Source: Candidatus Omnitrophota bacterium
Lineage (GTDB): Bacteria > Omnitrophota > Gorgyraeia > Duberdicusellales > 4484-171
Assembly (NCBI GenBank): GCA_023818995.1
Contig: JAMWDA010000076.1
Location: 1 to 7,684, forward strand
Length of the DNA stretch: 7,684 nt
Reading direction: 5' to 3'
Position numbers and translations under genes: made by a program. The first letter of the stretch is position 1. Every line of letters starts with the position of its first letter. This document shows, piece after piece, positions 1 through 6,495 of this stretch. Below the pieces are notes generated by a model that had not been told where the DNA came from, did not search any database, and saw nothing but the letters and a program-made list of their open reading frames with translations.

Positions 1-2
1 TA

Positions 3-1022
3 TTATTAGCTTGGTCAATAAATATTTTTTTTGACTCAGAGAAACTCGTGGCATTTAAAACCTATCTTGATTTAGTTATTCCCCTTGTATGTATTTATTA
101 TTTAACCGGAGGGATTTCATCTACAGAAAAAGGTCTTTATTTATTAGCCAAGATAATTTCATTAGTAAGCATTATAGTTGCTTTAGGTGGTATATTTGAG
201 ATTTTATTTGCTTACAATCCTCTATATGAGAAGTGGCTAAATAATTTTTTTTATAAACGCTATATAACAGGATTTGTTAGACCAATGTCTACACAGTTTA
301 ATCCTGCTCCTTTGGGAACTTATTTTGTAGGTTCACTACCTTTTAGTTTTTTCTTATTTAAATGCCAAAAGAGATTTGCTCGCTTTATAGGTATAATAGG
401 TATAATATTAGGAACAGTGGTATTAATCTTGACATTTTCCCGGGGAGCATTTTTGGGTTTAGTGTCAATGATTACCATCTATTTTTTTATAAGAAAAAGA
501 TACAAAAGTATGTTAATATTTTTGATGATTATAGTAATAATAATTTTGGGAACAGTAAATTTACCATATCCTTTAAATAGATTTGGTACTAATTTATTGA
601 TAGGGCAAGGAGGGATAGCCTCTTCATTTAGGATGGAACGTATCTTTATGACTATAAGAATACTAACCAGATATTTTCTAACCGGTATAGGGTTTCAGCA
701 CTTTAGAATAAGATTCTATGAATTCTATCAACTAAAGTATAATGTGCCTTATGAGTATATGATTGCTGATAATATGTATCTTACTCTTTTAGCCGAGACA
801 GGGGTAATTGGTTTTTTAGCTTTTTTTATTTTTATATTATCTATTTTAAAGAAAGGGCTGCTTAAGTTAAGAGCTTTAAAAGACAATACCAATATGCATT
901 TTTATCTAACAATGGTTATCCTTAGTTTTATAGGGTTTCTTGTAAATATGGCTGGTTACGAGCTATTTTATTGGCCAAACCAGTACCTTCATTTCTGTAT
1001 ATTGGTGGGCTTATTTCGTTAG
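3..1022 (+). CDS. O-antigen ligase/polymerase-like membrane protein, 5'-truncated by the window edge
   Basis: Integral membrane protein of the O-antigen ligase/Wzy polymerase superfamily (PF04932 type), expected to join or polymerise lipid-linked glycans at the outer face of the inner membrane. The reading frame is open to the left edge: a GTG at base 48 could be read as a start, but the upstream codons are open and protein-like, so that GTG is more likely an internal Val and the true start lies outside the window. Residues below count from the GTG. Several hydrophobic segments are visible, near 28-50, 90-105, 110-132, 134-148, 153-170, 243-267 and 283-302. Family-like signatures are TFSRGAFLGL near 128-137, a conserved-looking TGIGFQHFR loop, and ADNMYLTLLAETGVIGF near 241-256, where related proteins often have HN in place of DN. 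Ligase and polymerase cannot be told apart by sequence. The neighbours (flavoprotein, gmd) support a polysaccharide locus. Confidence 0.82.
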   Translation, partial: LLAWSINIFFDSEKLVAFKTYLDLVIPLVCIYYLTGGISSTEKGLYLLAKIISLVSIIVALGGIFEILFAYNPLYEKWLNNFFYKRYITGFVRPMSTQFNPAPLGTYFVGSLPFSFFLFKCQKRFARFIGIIGIILGTVVLILTFSRGAFLGLVSMITIYFFIRKRYKSMLIFLMIIVIIILGTVNLPYPLNRFGTNLLIGQGGIASSFRMERIFMTIRILTRYFLTGIGFQHFRIRFYEFYQLKYNVPYEYMIADNMYLTLLAETGVIGFLAFFIFILSILKKGLLKLRALKDNTNMHFYLTMVILSFIGFLVNMAGYELFYWPNQYLHFCILVGLFR

Positions 1023-1107
1023 AAAGTCACCTTTTATGGTGTTTGTGTATCCTTCCTTTAGAAGATGGTAAGGATAATAGAGAGAAGAATTTATCTTAAA
1101 ATTTAAT

Positions 1108-2433
1108 ATGATATCTAAACATAATAAAGTAGTTATTCTTGGGGGAGGTATAGCGGGATTAAGTGCAGGGTTTAAATTAGTTTTAGATGGTATACCTGTA
1201 GAGATTATTGAAGCAGAGGATGAAGTTGGCGGTTTAGCAAGAACGATAGAATATAAAGGTTTTTATTTTGATTTAGGAGGGCACCGTTTCTTTACTGAAG
1301 ATAAGGAAATTATGGATTTTGTAAAGGGCATTATGAAAGATAATCTTCTTCATCTTAAGAGAAAAAGTGAGATTTGGTTTAATAATCATTATCTGAAATA
1401 CCCCTTAGAAATAATGGATTTGTTTCAGAAAATAGAAGCTAAGAGGTTTTTTAAATATGTGAAGGATTATCTTTTAAGAGGTAGCAGTAAATACCATCCT
1501 CTTACATTTAGAGATTGGGTGGTAGGAGAGTTTGGAGAGGCATTATACAATGATTATTTTGGTCCCTATACAAAGAAATTTTGGGGTATTGAACCTACTG
1601 AGATTTCCGCAGATTGGGCAAGAGAACGAATCCCCCTTATAAGAGCGACAGATTTATTAGTAGATAAATTTTTTTCTTCGCATCGCTCTTTTATTAAACA
1701 CTTCTATTTCCCTAAAAGAGGGATAGGAGAAATAGCAAGGAGAATAGCGAGAGAAATTGAGAAGAGAGGCGGAAAGATAATCTGTGGGGGTAGAGTTAAA
1801 GAAGTAGTGATAGAGAATAACCGAATTATTGCTGTCTTAAGTAATAAAGGGTATATTGAAGGTGATTTTTTTATTTCAACTCTACCTATAACCGAATTAG
1901 TTAGATTTATAAATAATAATGAGATTATCTCACGATCAACACAGAGTATTAATTTTCGTTCATTGATAATATTGAATATTTTAATAAAAGGAGAAAATAT
2001 AAACAATAACCAGTGGATTTATTTTCCTAATCCAAATATCTTGTTTCATAGGATACAGATGCCCTTTAATTGGAGTAGTTTAATGGTTCCTGAGGGTAAA
2101 AGTTCTTTATCTTTAGAGATTGCTTGTAAAAAAGGAGATAATATTTATAATTTATCTACTCAGGATATTTTTGATAGATGTATAAGTGATTTAAAGGATA
2201 TAGGATTTGATATAAGAGATAGGGTGGAAGATTATTTTATAGTCAAAGTCCCCTGGGCATATCCCATTTATAAGTTAGGTTACGAAAAGAGCTTAAATAC
2301 TATAATGGGGTATTTAAATAATTTTACTAATCTTATTCTATGCGGTCGCTCAGGTTTATTTAAATACAATAATCTGGATCAATCTATTAGGATGGGATTG
2401 GAAGTAGGGAAGTATTTGTTGGGGAAACGATAA
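1108..2433 (+). CDS. FAD-dependent oxidoreductase, amine-oxidase/UDP-galactopyranose-mutase-like
   Basis: A 441-residue FAD-binding protein. The N-terminal Rossmann fold is clear: beta strand VVIL, dinucleotide motif GGGIAG at 12-17, an acidic residue (E35) at the end of the second strand to bind the ribose, then VGGLAR at 40-45 and the GGHRFF motif at 57-62. The C-terminal FAD motif CGRSGLFKYNNLDQSIRMG is at 412-430 and resembles the GR...Y..D.D end of UDP-galactopyranose mutases. Members of this group (COG1232-like) are common in polysaccharide loci and are often annotated as protoporphyrinogen oxidase or simply FAD-dependent oxidoreductase. A haem role is unlikely here given the glycan neighbours. 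The substrate cannot be read from the sequence; a sugar-nucleotide or lipid-linked sugar is an inference. It lies 85 bases after the ligase-like gene. The ATG start puts the Rossmann strand at residue 8, as expected, but no strong ribosome-binding site precedes it. Confidence 0.85.
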   Translation: MISKHNKVVILGGGIAGLSAGFKLVLDGIPVEIIEAEDEVGGLARTIEYKGFYFDLGGHRFFTEDKEIMDFVKGIMKDNLLHLKRKSEIWFNNHYLKYPLEIMDLFQKIEAKRFFKYVKDYLLRGSSKYHPLTFRDWVVGEFGEALYNDYFGPYTKKFWGIEPTEISADWARERIPLIRATDLLVDKFFSSHRSFIKHFYFPKRGIGEIARRIAREIEKRGGKIICGGRVKEVVIENNRIIAVLSNKGYIEGDFFISTLPITELVRFINNNEIISRSTQSINFRSLIILNILIKGENINNNQWIYFPNPNILFHRIQMPFNWSSLMVPEGKSSLSLEIACKKGDNIYNLSTQDIFDRCISDLKDIGFDIRDRVEDYFIVKVPWAYPIYKLGYEKSLNTIMGYLNNFTNLILCGRSGLFKYNNLDQSIRMGLEVGKYLLGKR

Positions 2434-2459
2434 AGAAAGATGCAATAAATGTTGTAGAA

Positions 2460-2465
2460 TATAAT
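2460..2465 (+). promoter_or_regulatory. Possible -10 element (TATAAT) ahead of the RiPP-like cassette
   Basis: A perfect TATAAT sits in the 78-base gap between the flavoprotein and the nucleotidyltransferase gene, 46 bases before that ATG. This is where the gene theme changes, so a promoter would make sense. No convincing -35 hexamer is found 16-18 bases upstream and there is no extended TG. In DNA this A+T-rich such a match can arise by chance. Confidence 0.2.
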
Positions 2466-2511
2466 ATATAGTTGTTTTAAGAAAAAGAAGTATCTAAGGA
2501 TAGGAAGTGAG

Positions 2512-3669
2512 ATGTTTTTAAAAAATACACCTGAGAAAGATTTAATTCTATTAGGTATTAAAAAGTTTGTGGATGGTGATGGTAAAGAAAATATAAAAGA
2601 TATTTTTTCTAAGGGGAAAATTGATTGGCAAAAGTTAAGAGAATATTTATGCTATCATGAATTACTACCTCTTTTCTATATGATTTTTAAAGATTATCAG
2701 TTATTTCTACCATTAGATTTTAAAGAATTATTAAGGAGCAATTATTATTACTATTTATTGCGTAATGAATATCTGTGGAAAGAATTTTTAAGAATATGGG
2801 ATATTTTTAGCTATAAAGGGGTAGTTATTTTACCTTTAAAGGGCATTTCTTTTATCAAGGACTTTAACATAGTTAGAATGTTTTCAGATATAGACCTTTT
2901 AGTTAGAGAAGAAGATATGGATGTAGCAGAAAATATCCTTTATAAATTAGGTTACAAAAAAGAGTTAGGTGGTTTAAAAGAGAGTTTCTGGCGAAAGTAT
3001 CATTGTCATATATGTTTTTCTAACCATAAAAATAATATGTTCTATATTGAGTTACATTGGGCGATTGATTTTAAAAGGAAGAATAGGATAATTTTAGGAG
3101 AATTATGGAAGAGGATAAAAAAAGTTGAAATAGATGGTAGAAAGATAGAGTTTTTGTCCAACGAAGACACACTCTTTAGTTTAGCCTTGCATAATCGTCG
3201 TTTTGGTAAGATTTTAAAAGGTAAATATGCTTTTGATACTATCCTTTTACTAAAAAAGTATGGTAATAAACTCGATTGGAACTATATTTTAGATAAGAGT
3301 AAAGAATATGGAATAAATTCATCAGTTTTTTTCCTTCTTTCTCATGCGAATTATTTCTATGAATTAAAGTTTGTGCCAACTTTTATATGGAAAAAGTTGA
3401 GATTGGGCGGTATGAAAAGGAAAATAATAAAAGAGTTTATTGTAATGAATACATTCCCTTTAAAGTTAAACTACGCTACAAAATATATTTATTTATGGTC
3501 TTATTTTCTTTTATATGATAGTTTAATTGAATCTTTTCGTTATATAATAAATATTCCTCAAAAACAATTTGCTAAATTCTATGGATTAGAGCCTTATGAT
3601 AAAAAAACAGATTTTTACTATAGATGGCGAATTATTTACTCTCTGCGAAGAATGTTAATTGATTTTTAA
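2512..3669 (+). CDS. Nucleotidyltransferase family protein (PF14907 type)
   Basis: A 385-residue protein with the hallmarks of the uncharacterised nucleotidyltransferase family NTP_transf_5 (PF14907). It has LLPLFYMIFK near 51-60, then LPLKG at 107-111, and the metal-binding SDIDLLV at 125-131 with D126 and D128 as likely catalytic acids. An IELHW motif follows at 179-183, and AFDTILLLKKY...LDW near 240-256 matches the usual helical C-terminal part. Known members are often found beside PqqD-like, S26-peptidase-like and kinase genes in peptide-modification loci (lasso-peptide and radical-SAM clusters), but the reaction of most is not established; transfer of a nucleotide or nucleotidyl group to a peptide or sugar is an inference. 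The start has an AGGAAG-like site about 5-8 bases upstream (2502-2507). It is the first gene of the likely cassette, and its 3' end abuts or slightly overlaps the protease gene. Confidence 0.8.
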   Translation: MFLKNTPEKDLILLGIKKFVDGDGKENIKDIFSKGKIDWQKLREYLCYHELLPLFYMIFKDYQLFLPLDFKELLRSNYYYYLLRNEYLWKEFLRIWDIFSYKGVVILPLKGISFIKDFNIVRMFSDIDLLVREEDMDVAENILYKLGYKKELGGLKESFWRKYHCHICFSNHKNNMFYIELHWAIDFKRKNRIILGELWKRIKKVEIDGRKIEFLSNEDTLFSLALHNRRFGKILKGKYAFDTILLLKKYGNKLDWNYILDKSKEYGINSSVFFLLSHANYFYELKFVPTFIWKKLRLGGMKRKIIKEFIVMNTFPLKLNYATKYIYLWSYFLLYDSLIESFRYIINIPQKQFAKFYGLEPYDKKTDFYYRWRIIYSLRRMLIDF

Positions 3670-3691
3670 TAATATAGTTTCACATATCCAG

Positions 3692-4108
3692 ATGTCAGCA
3701 ATAAATTTTTATAAAGATGATTTATTTTTCTTTGAAGTTAGAGGTTTTAGTATGTGGCCATTTATTAAAGAGGGAAAAAAGTTAATCATTAAGAAGATAT
3801 TACCCCAAGAGCTAAAAATAGGAGACATAGTTTTGTATAAGAGAGATGACAATTTAGTTTGTCATCGCCTTGTAAGGAAATCAAATAAATGTAATAAATA
3901 CATTTTCTATTTGAGAGGAGACAATTCTTATTCCCAACCCGAGTTAATTAGCGAGGAGATGGTTTTAGGGAAAGCAATAGGAGTTATTGAACATAATAGA
4001 ATCTATAGTCTTTTGGGTAATAGACAAATTATATTTAGTAGGATTATTGTTATTATTTCTCCTTATATTAGTAGGATAATAAGATTAGTTAAAAAGTTAT
4101 TACTGTAA
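3692..4108 (+). CDS. S24/S26 signal-peptidase-like serine protease, Ser-His type
   Basis: A small protease-like protein of 138 residues from the ATG chosen here. A TTG at 3659 gives 149 residues and overlaps the previous gene by 11 bases; neither start has a strong ribosome-binding site, so the start is uncertain. Numbered from the ATG, the nucleophile motif GFSMWPFI is at 18-25 with Ser20. It is followed by KIGDIVLYKR (42-51), the CHRLV block with His58, and LRGDNS with Asp77. Bacterial type-I signal peptidases use Ser-Lys; a His in this position resembles the endoplasmic-reticulum/SipW-type enzymes. There is no N-terminal membrane anchor, but the last 25 residues are hydrophobic and basic and could touch the membrane. 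Members with this SMWPFI motif occur beside PqqD-like and nucleotidyltransferase genes, so leader cleavage of the nearby precursor is a reasonable guess. Its TAA overlaps the next ATG (TAATG). Confidence 0.75.
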   Translation: MSAINFYKDDLFFFEVRGFSMWPFIKEGKKLIIKKILPQELKIGDIVLYKRDDNLVCHRLVRKSNKCNKYIFYLRGDNSYSQPELISEEMVLGKAIGVIEHNRIYSLLGNRQIIFSRIIVIISPYISRIIRLVKKLLL

Positions 4109-5589
4109 TGAAAAACATATTTCTCATAGAAAATCACAATGAGGCTTTAGACATCTGGAGGAAAAGAAAAATAAGATGTTTTGATTTAGTTCATATAGAT
4201 TCACATTTAGACTTTGGGTTTTATCATGCCTTTCCTATAAGAGAAATAATCTATAAGGCACCCACTATAGAGTATCTGAAAAGAGAATTAGAAATAAGCC
4301 TTGCTTTTCAAAAATACGAGAAAGATTTTGATAAACAGATAAATATTGGTAACTATATATATCCAGCTATCCGTGAGGGGATTGTGAGAGATTTATATTG
4401 GGTAATTCCGGGAGGGTTAGAAAAATTTAAAGAATCATTTAAATTGATAAAGAGTATGCTAAGTAGATTGTGTAAAAGAGAAAAATTATTTAGATTAGCA
4501 CACTACTATTTAGATTTAAAAAATAATAGCCCTAAGAGGGGAATAGTTAAAACAACAATATTAGGAAGAAATTTTTTTATTTGTATTTTAGATAGATTAC
4601 CCACAATAAGGCATAAAGTTTTATTAGATATAGATACTGATTTTTTAGTTATAGATAGCATTAAATATGCTGAAAATTATAAAATGATTGGACAGCGTAA
4701 GGTATGGTTTAACCCGCGGGATTTAGTAGCTAAATTAAAAAATAAAATAAAACAACCACACATTATAACTATTGCTTATTCGGTTAATGGTGGTTACACA
4801 CCTATAGAATATAAATATTTGGGTGATGAGATTGCTTACTATTTTTCTCCCCAAGAATTTAAGAAACGATTGGAAAATAGCTATAAAGCATCTAACTATT
4901 TTAAACTTTTTCTCTCTTCGGGCAATAAATATTATTATCGTAAGACAATAGAGATTAATCCTACCTATAGAGTTGCTGATAATAATTATGGTTTTCTTTA
5001 TTTAGGATTAGGGAAATTACGGCGTGCAGAAGAAGAATTCTTAAAGATTCATAGAGTTGATCCTAAAAATCCTGCTTCCTTATTGGGATTGGGTAAGATT
5101 GAATTTAAAAGAAGGAATCTTAAAAAAGCACATAAATTTTTTCTATCTGCCTTGATGAATGCAAAAGATAATGGACTTTTTTCTGATGTAGAGAAAAATA
5201 GTTTGTTAGAATTAGCCAAATTAGAATTTGCATTAAAAAACTTTAAAAAAGCAAAAGAATTATTTATAAAATATAAAGGTATTGACCCTTTACATCCTCA
5301 GGCTTATATTTTTTTAGGGTTTATTTTGGAGAAAGAAAAGGATTTTTATGGTGCATTAAAATTCTATATGGATGCAAGTAGATTGGGTGGAAACAATGTG
5401 GAATTATTGTTGCGGATGTTAAAAATTTCTGTTCATTTAGATAACAAAGATGATATAATAAAATATATTAAATTGCGTTATAAGGAATTTATAAAAATAT
5501 TTAAAAAGACAAGATATCTACAAGGTGCAAAAGATAAGATAATGAAAAAGATACTTGTTTTAGAGAAGAAATTAGATAGTTATGTTTAG
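4108..5589 (+). CDS. UPF0489 (arginase-fold) domain fused to C-terminal TPR repeats
   Basis: A two-part protein of 493 residues. Residues 1 to about 250 resemble UPF0489 (PF12640): ENHNEALDIW at 8-17, HIDSHLD at 29-35, LLDIDTDFL at 172-180 and AYSVNGGYTP at 223-232. These supply the ligand pattern of a two-metal arginase site: H10, the D-x-H-x-D set D31/H33/D35, and the D-x-D set D174/D176. Residues from about 286 to 465 form four or five TPR-like units of roughly 34 residues (near 286-319, 320-353, 362-395, 396-429 and a weaker one after), which normally bind peptides or proteins. As I recall, the peptide arginase OspR, which turns Arg into ornithine in a RiPP precursor, belongs to this arginase-like group. 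That role here is inference. The ATG overlaps the stop of the protease gene, pointing to translational coupling. A non-enzymatic or other hydrolase role cannot be excluded. Confidence 0.75.
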   Translation: MKNIFLIENHNEALDIWRKRKIRCFDLVHIDSHLDFGFYHAFPIREIIYKAPTIEYLKRELEISLAFQKYEKDFDKQINIGNYIYPAIREGIVRDLYWVIPGGLEKFKESFKLIKSMLSRLCKREKLFRLAHYYLDLKNNSPKRGIVKTTILGRNFFICILDRLPTIRHKVLLDIDTDFLVIDSIKYAENYKMIGQRKVWFNPRDLVAKLKNKIKQPHIITIAYSVNGGYTPIEYKYLGDEIAYYFSPQEFKKRLENSYKASNYFKLFLSSGNKYYYRKTIEINPTYRVADNNYGFLYLGLGKLRRAEEEFLKIHRVDPKNPASLLGLGKIEFKRRNLKKAHKFFLSALMNAKDNGLFSDVEKNSLLELAKLEFALKNFKKAKELFIKYKGIDPLHPQAYIFLGFILEKEKDFYGALKFYMDASRLGGNNVELLLRMLKISVHLDNKDDIIKYIKLRYKEFIKIFKKTRYLQGAKDKIMKKILVLEKKLDSYV

Positions 5590-5617
5590 TTCTATACATA
5601 GATAAAAACTATGAAAT

Positions 5618-5623
5618 AGGAGG
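5618..5623 (+). promoter_or_regulatory. Perfect Shine-Dalgarno that decides the PqqD-like start
   Basis: AGGAGG lies 7 bases before the ATG at 5631. A TTG at 5625 in the same frame would leave only one base of spacing, so the ATG is the true start. Confidence 0.75.
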
Positions 5624-5630
5624 GTTGTAT

Positions 5631-5912
5631 ATGCAAGAAAACAAAGTTTTACGTAAGAATCCCAATATGGTTACAAGAGTTATTGAGGATGAAACAATAC
5701 TTTTACCAATTTATAGGAGTTCTAATGAGATTAATTGTATTTATACTCTAAATAAATCTGCGTCTAGAGTTTGGGAGTTAATAAATGGTAAGAGAACGAT
5801 TGCCCAGATAAAAAAACAAATATTAAAAGAATTTGATAGCACAGCCGAGGAAGTAGAGAAAGAAATGAACAATCTTTTGAAGGATTTATTAGAGATAAAG
5901 GCAATAAAGTAA
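5631..5912 (+). CDS. PqqD-like peptide-recognition (RRE) protein
   Basis: A 93-residue protein of the PqqD family (PF05402). The pattern is typical: an N-terminal stretch NPNMVTRVIEDETILLPI (10-27) of beta strands, then IYTLNKSASRVWELING (37-53) with the conserved N..A..VW.L, then TIAQIKKQILKEFD (56-69) and a final helix rich in Glu and Lys. PqqD-like proteins bind the leader of a peptide precursor in an antiparallel strand and deliver it to a radical SAM enzyme. Both a candidate precursor (6187) and a SPASM radical SAM enzyme (6496) lie just downstream, which makes that role likely. It acts in the cytoplasm as a small stand-alone adaptor. It follows the UPF0489-TPR gene by 41 bases and has its own strong ribosome-binding site. 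Its stop overlaps an ATG (TAATG at 5910-5914) that starts the frame-disrupted gene. Confidence 0.88.
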   Translation: MQENKVLRKNPNMVTRVIEDETILLPIYRSSNEINCIYTLNKSASRVWELINGKRTIAQIKKQILKEFDSTAEEVEKEMNNLLKDLLEIKAIK

Positions 5913-6157
5913 TGGATTATGAACTAAAGAGTATAGTAAAGATATTAAAAAGAATTAAGGTAAAAGTTATCCTGTGAAGAATTTTTAGATTTAATTGAGA
6001 GTAGTTATTTTGTTAAAGAGGTTTTAGAAGCTGAGAAAGTGATTTATGAGAATGTGAGAGAGAACAAGAAGGCTGGTATTCTGTAGGAGAGGTAGAATTA
6101 GAGTATAACTTTAAAATGGCTCTTGAAAGGAAATATCATTGGGAGAAAAAATCTTAG
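5912..6157 (+). pseudogene. Frame-disrupted small gene, faintly nucleotidyltransferase-like
   Basis: No intact ORF of useful length is present between the PqqD-like gene and the precursor, but protein-like pieces line up in shifting frames. From the ATG at 5912, which overlaps the PqqD stop, the frame gives MDYELKSIVKILKRIK and stops at 5975-5977. From about 5964 the next frame gives a piece starting KLSCEEFLDLIE and ending with KVIYENVREN, to a TAG near 6087. From about 6050 the first frame resumes with EGWYSVGEVELEYNFKMAL until TAG at 6155-6157. One inserted and one lost base would join them into about 81 residues. The start and the FVKEVL...KVIYE segment faintly recall the ends of minimal nucleotidyltransferases, but the GS...D.D core is absent. 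It may be a decayed gene, or the sequence may carry indel errors. It may also not be a gene at all. Confidence 0.33.
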
Positions 6158-6173
6158 ATTTTGTAAAAAAATT

Positions 6174-6179
6174 AGGAGG
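6174..6179 (+). promoter_or_regulatory. Perfect Shine-Dalgarno of the putative precursor
   Basis: AGGAGG lies 7 bases upstream of the ATG at 6187, with the same sequence and spacing as the PqqD-like gene. It supports translation, probably strong, of this small ORF. Confidence 0.7.
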
Positions 6180-6186
6180 ATAAAAG

Positions 6187-6450
6187 ATGATTAGAAAACC
6201 AAAATTTAAACCACAGGTTCTACGGGTAAAATTAAATCCTGAACAAGCAGTTTTGGATTGTAATTGTTATGATGTGGAGACGAAAGCAGGAACAGGATTA
6301 TGGGGAGTTGCTAAGGGAGAGACTCCGATAATCACAATTTGCTCTGGCCGTTTGCACACAACTATGGAAATTTGTTTTCATGATGTATTGCCTATAGAAG
6401 ATTTTGACCATACTGCACAGAGGAGCGCTTCCTTTTCTTTCGCTTCTTAG
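6187..6450 (+). CDS. Putative RiPP precursor peptide, Cys-containing
   Basis: An 87-residue protein with no recognisable enzyme domain, located between a PqqD-like protein and a SPASM radical SAM enzyme. The N-terminus is basic (KPKFKP at 4-9) and followed by QVLRVKLNPEQAVLDC (10-25), a strand-like stretch ending in a Cys that resembles the K/P-rich, L-x-PE-x-AVL leaders I recall from other PqqD/radical-SAM peptide families. This is the likely PqqD-binding leader. The rest holds cysteines C25, C27, C52 and C63, a Gly/Thr-rich part (AGTGLWG at 34-40), arginines R55 and R79, and a Ser/Phe/Ala tail RSASFSFAS at 79-87. Thioether crosslinks at Cys, or Arg to ornithine conversion by the UPF0489 protein, are possible but not shown. 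No signal peptide is seen. The strong ribosome-binding site fits a highly expressed precursor. The core boundary is unknown. Confidence 0.68.
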   Translation: MIRKPKFKPQVLRVKLNPEQAVLDCNCYDVETKAGTGLWGVAKGETPIITICSGRLHTTMEICFHDVLPIEDFDHTAQRSASFSFAS

Positions 6451-6472
6451 ATTATTAATTTATTAAGGGGTA

Positions 6473-6487
6473 ATTGTTATTAACAAT
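6473..6487. repeat. Short inverted repeat between precursor and radical SAM gene
   Basis: ATTGTTA and TAACAAT form a perfect 7-base dyad around one central T in the 45-base gap. As RNA it would make only a weak A/U hairpin. It lies between an AAGGGG at 6465-6470 and the radical SAM ATG at 6496. Looping it out would bring that purine run to about 10 bases from the start codon. An operator is the other option. Chance is quite possible. Confidence 0.3.
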
Positions 6488-6495
6488 ATGGAGAA

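Noticed and set aside
48..50. GTG as start of the ligase-like protein
   Set aside because: The frame is open upstream to the window edge with protein-like sequence, so the gene more probably begins outside.
362..580. A 72-codon ORF on the plus strand
   Set aside because: It lies fully inside the ligase-like gene in another frame, and its translation is Tyr/Asn/Phe-rich with no domain pattern.
1048..1076. Inverted repeat TATCCTT/AAGGATA with a 15-base loop after the ligase-like gene
   Set aside because: The stem is short and A/T-rich with a large loop, and there is no T-run, so it does not make a convincing terminator.
1704..2006. A 100-codon ORF on the minus strand
   Set aside because: It is antisense to the clear flavoprotein gene; its translation is low-complexity Ile/Leu and follows from A+T-rich coding on the other strand.
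6103..6108. TATAAC as a private promoter for the precursor
   Set aside because: No matching -35 hexamer is present, and A+T-rich sequence gives many such matches.
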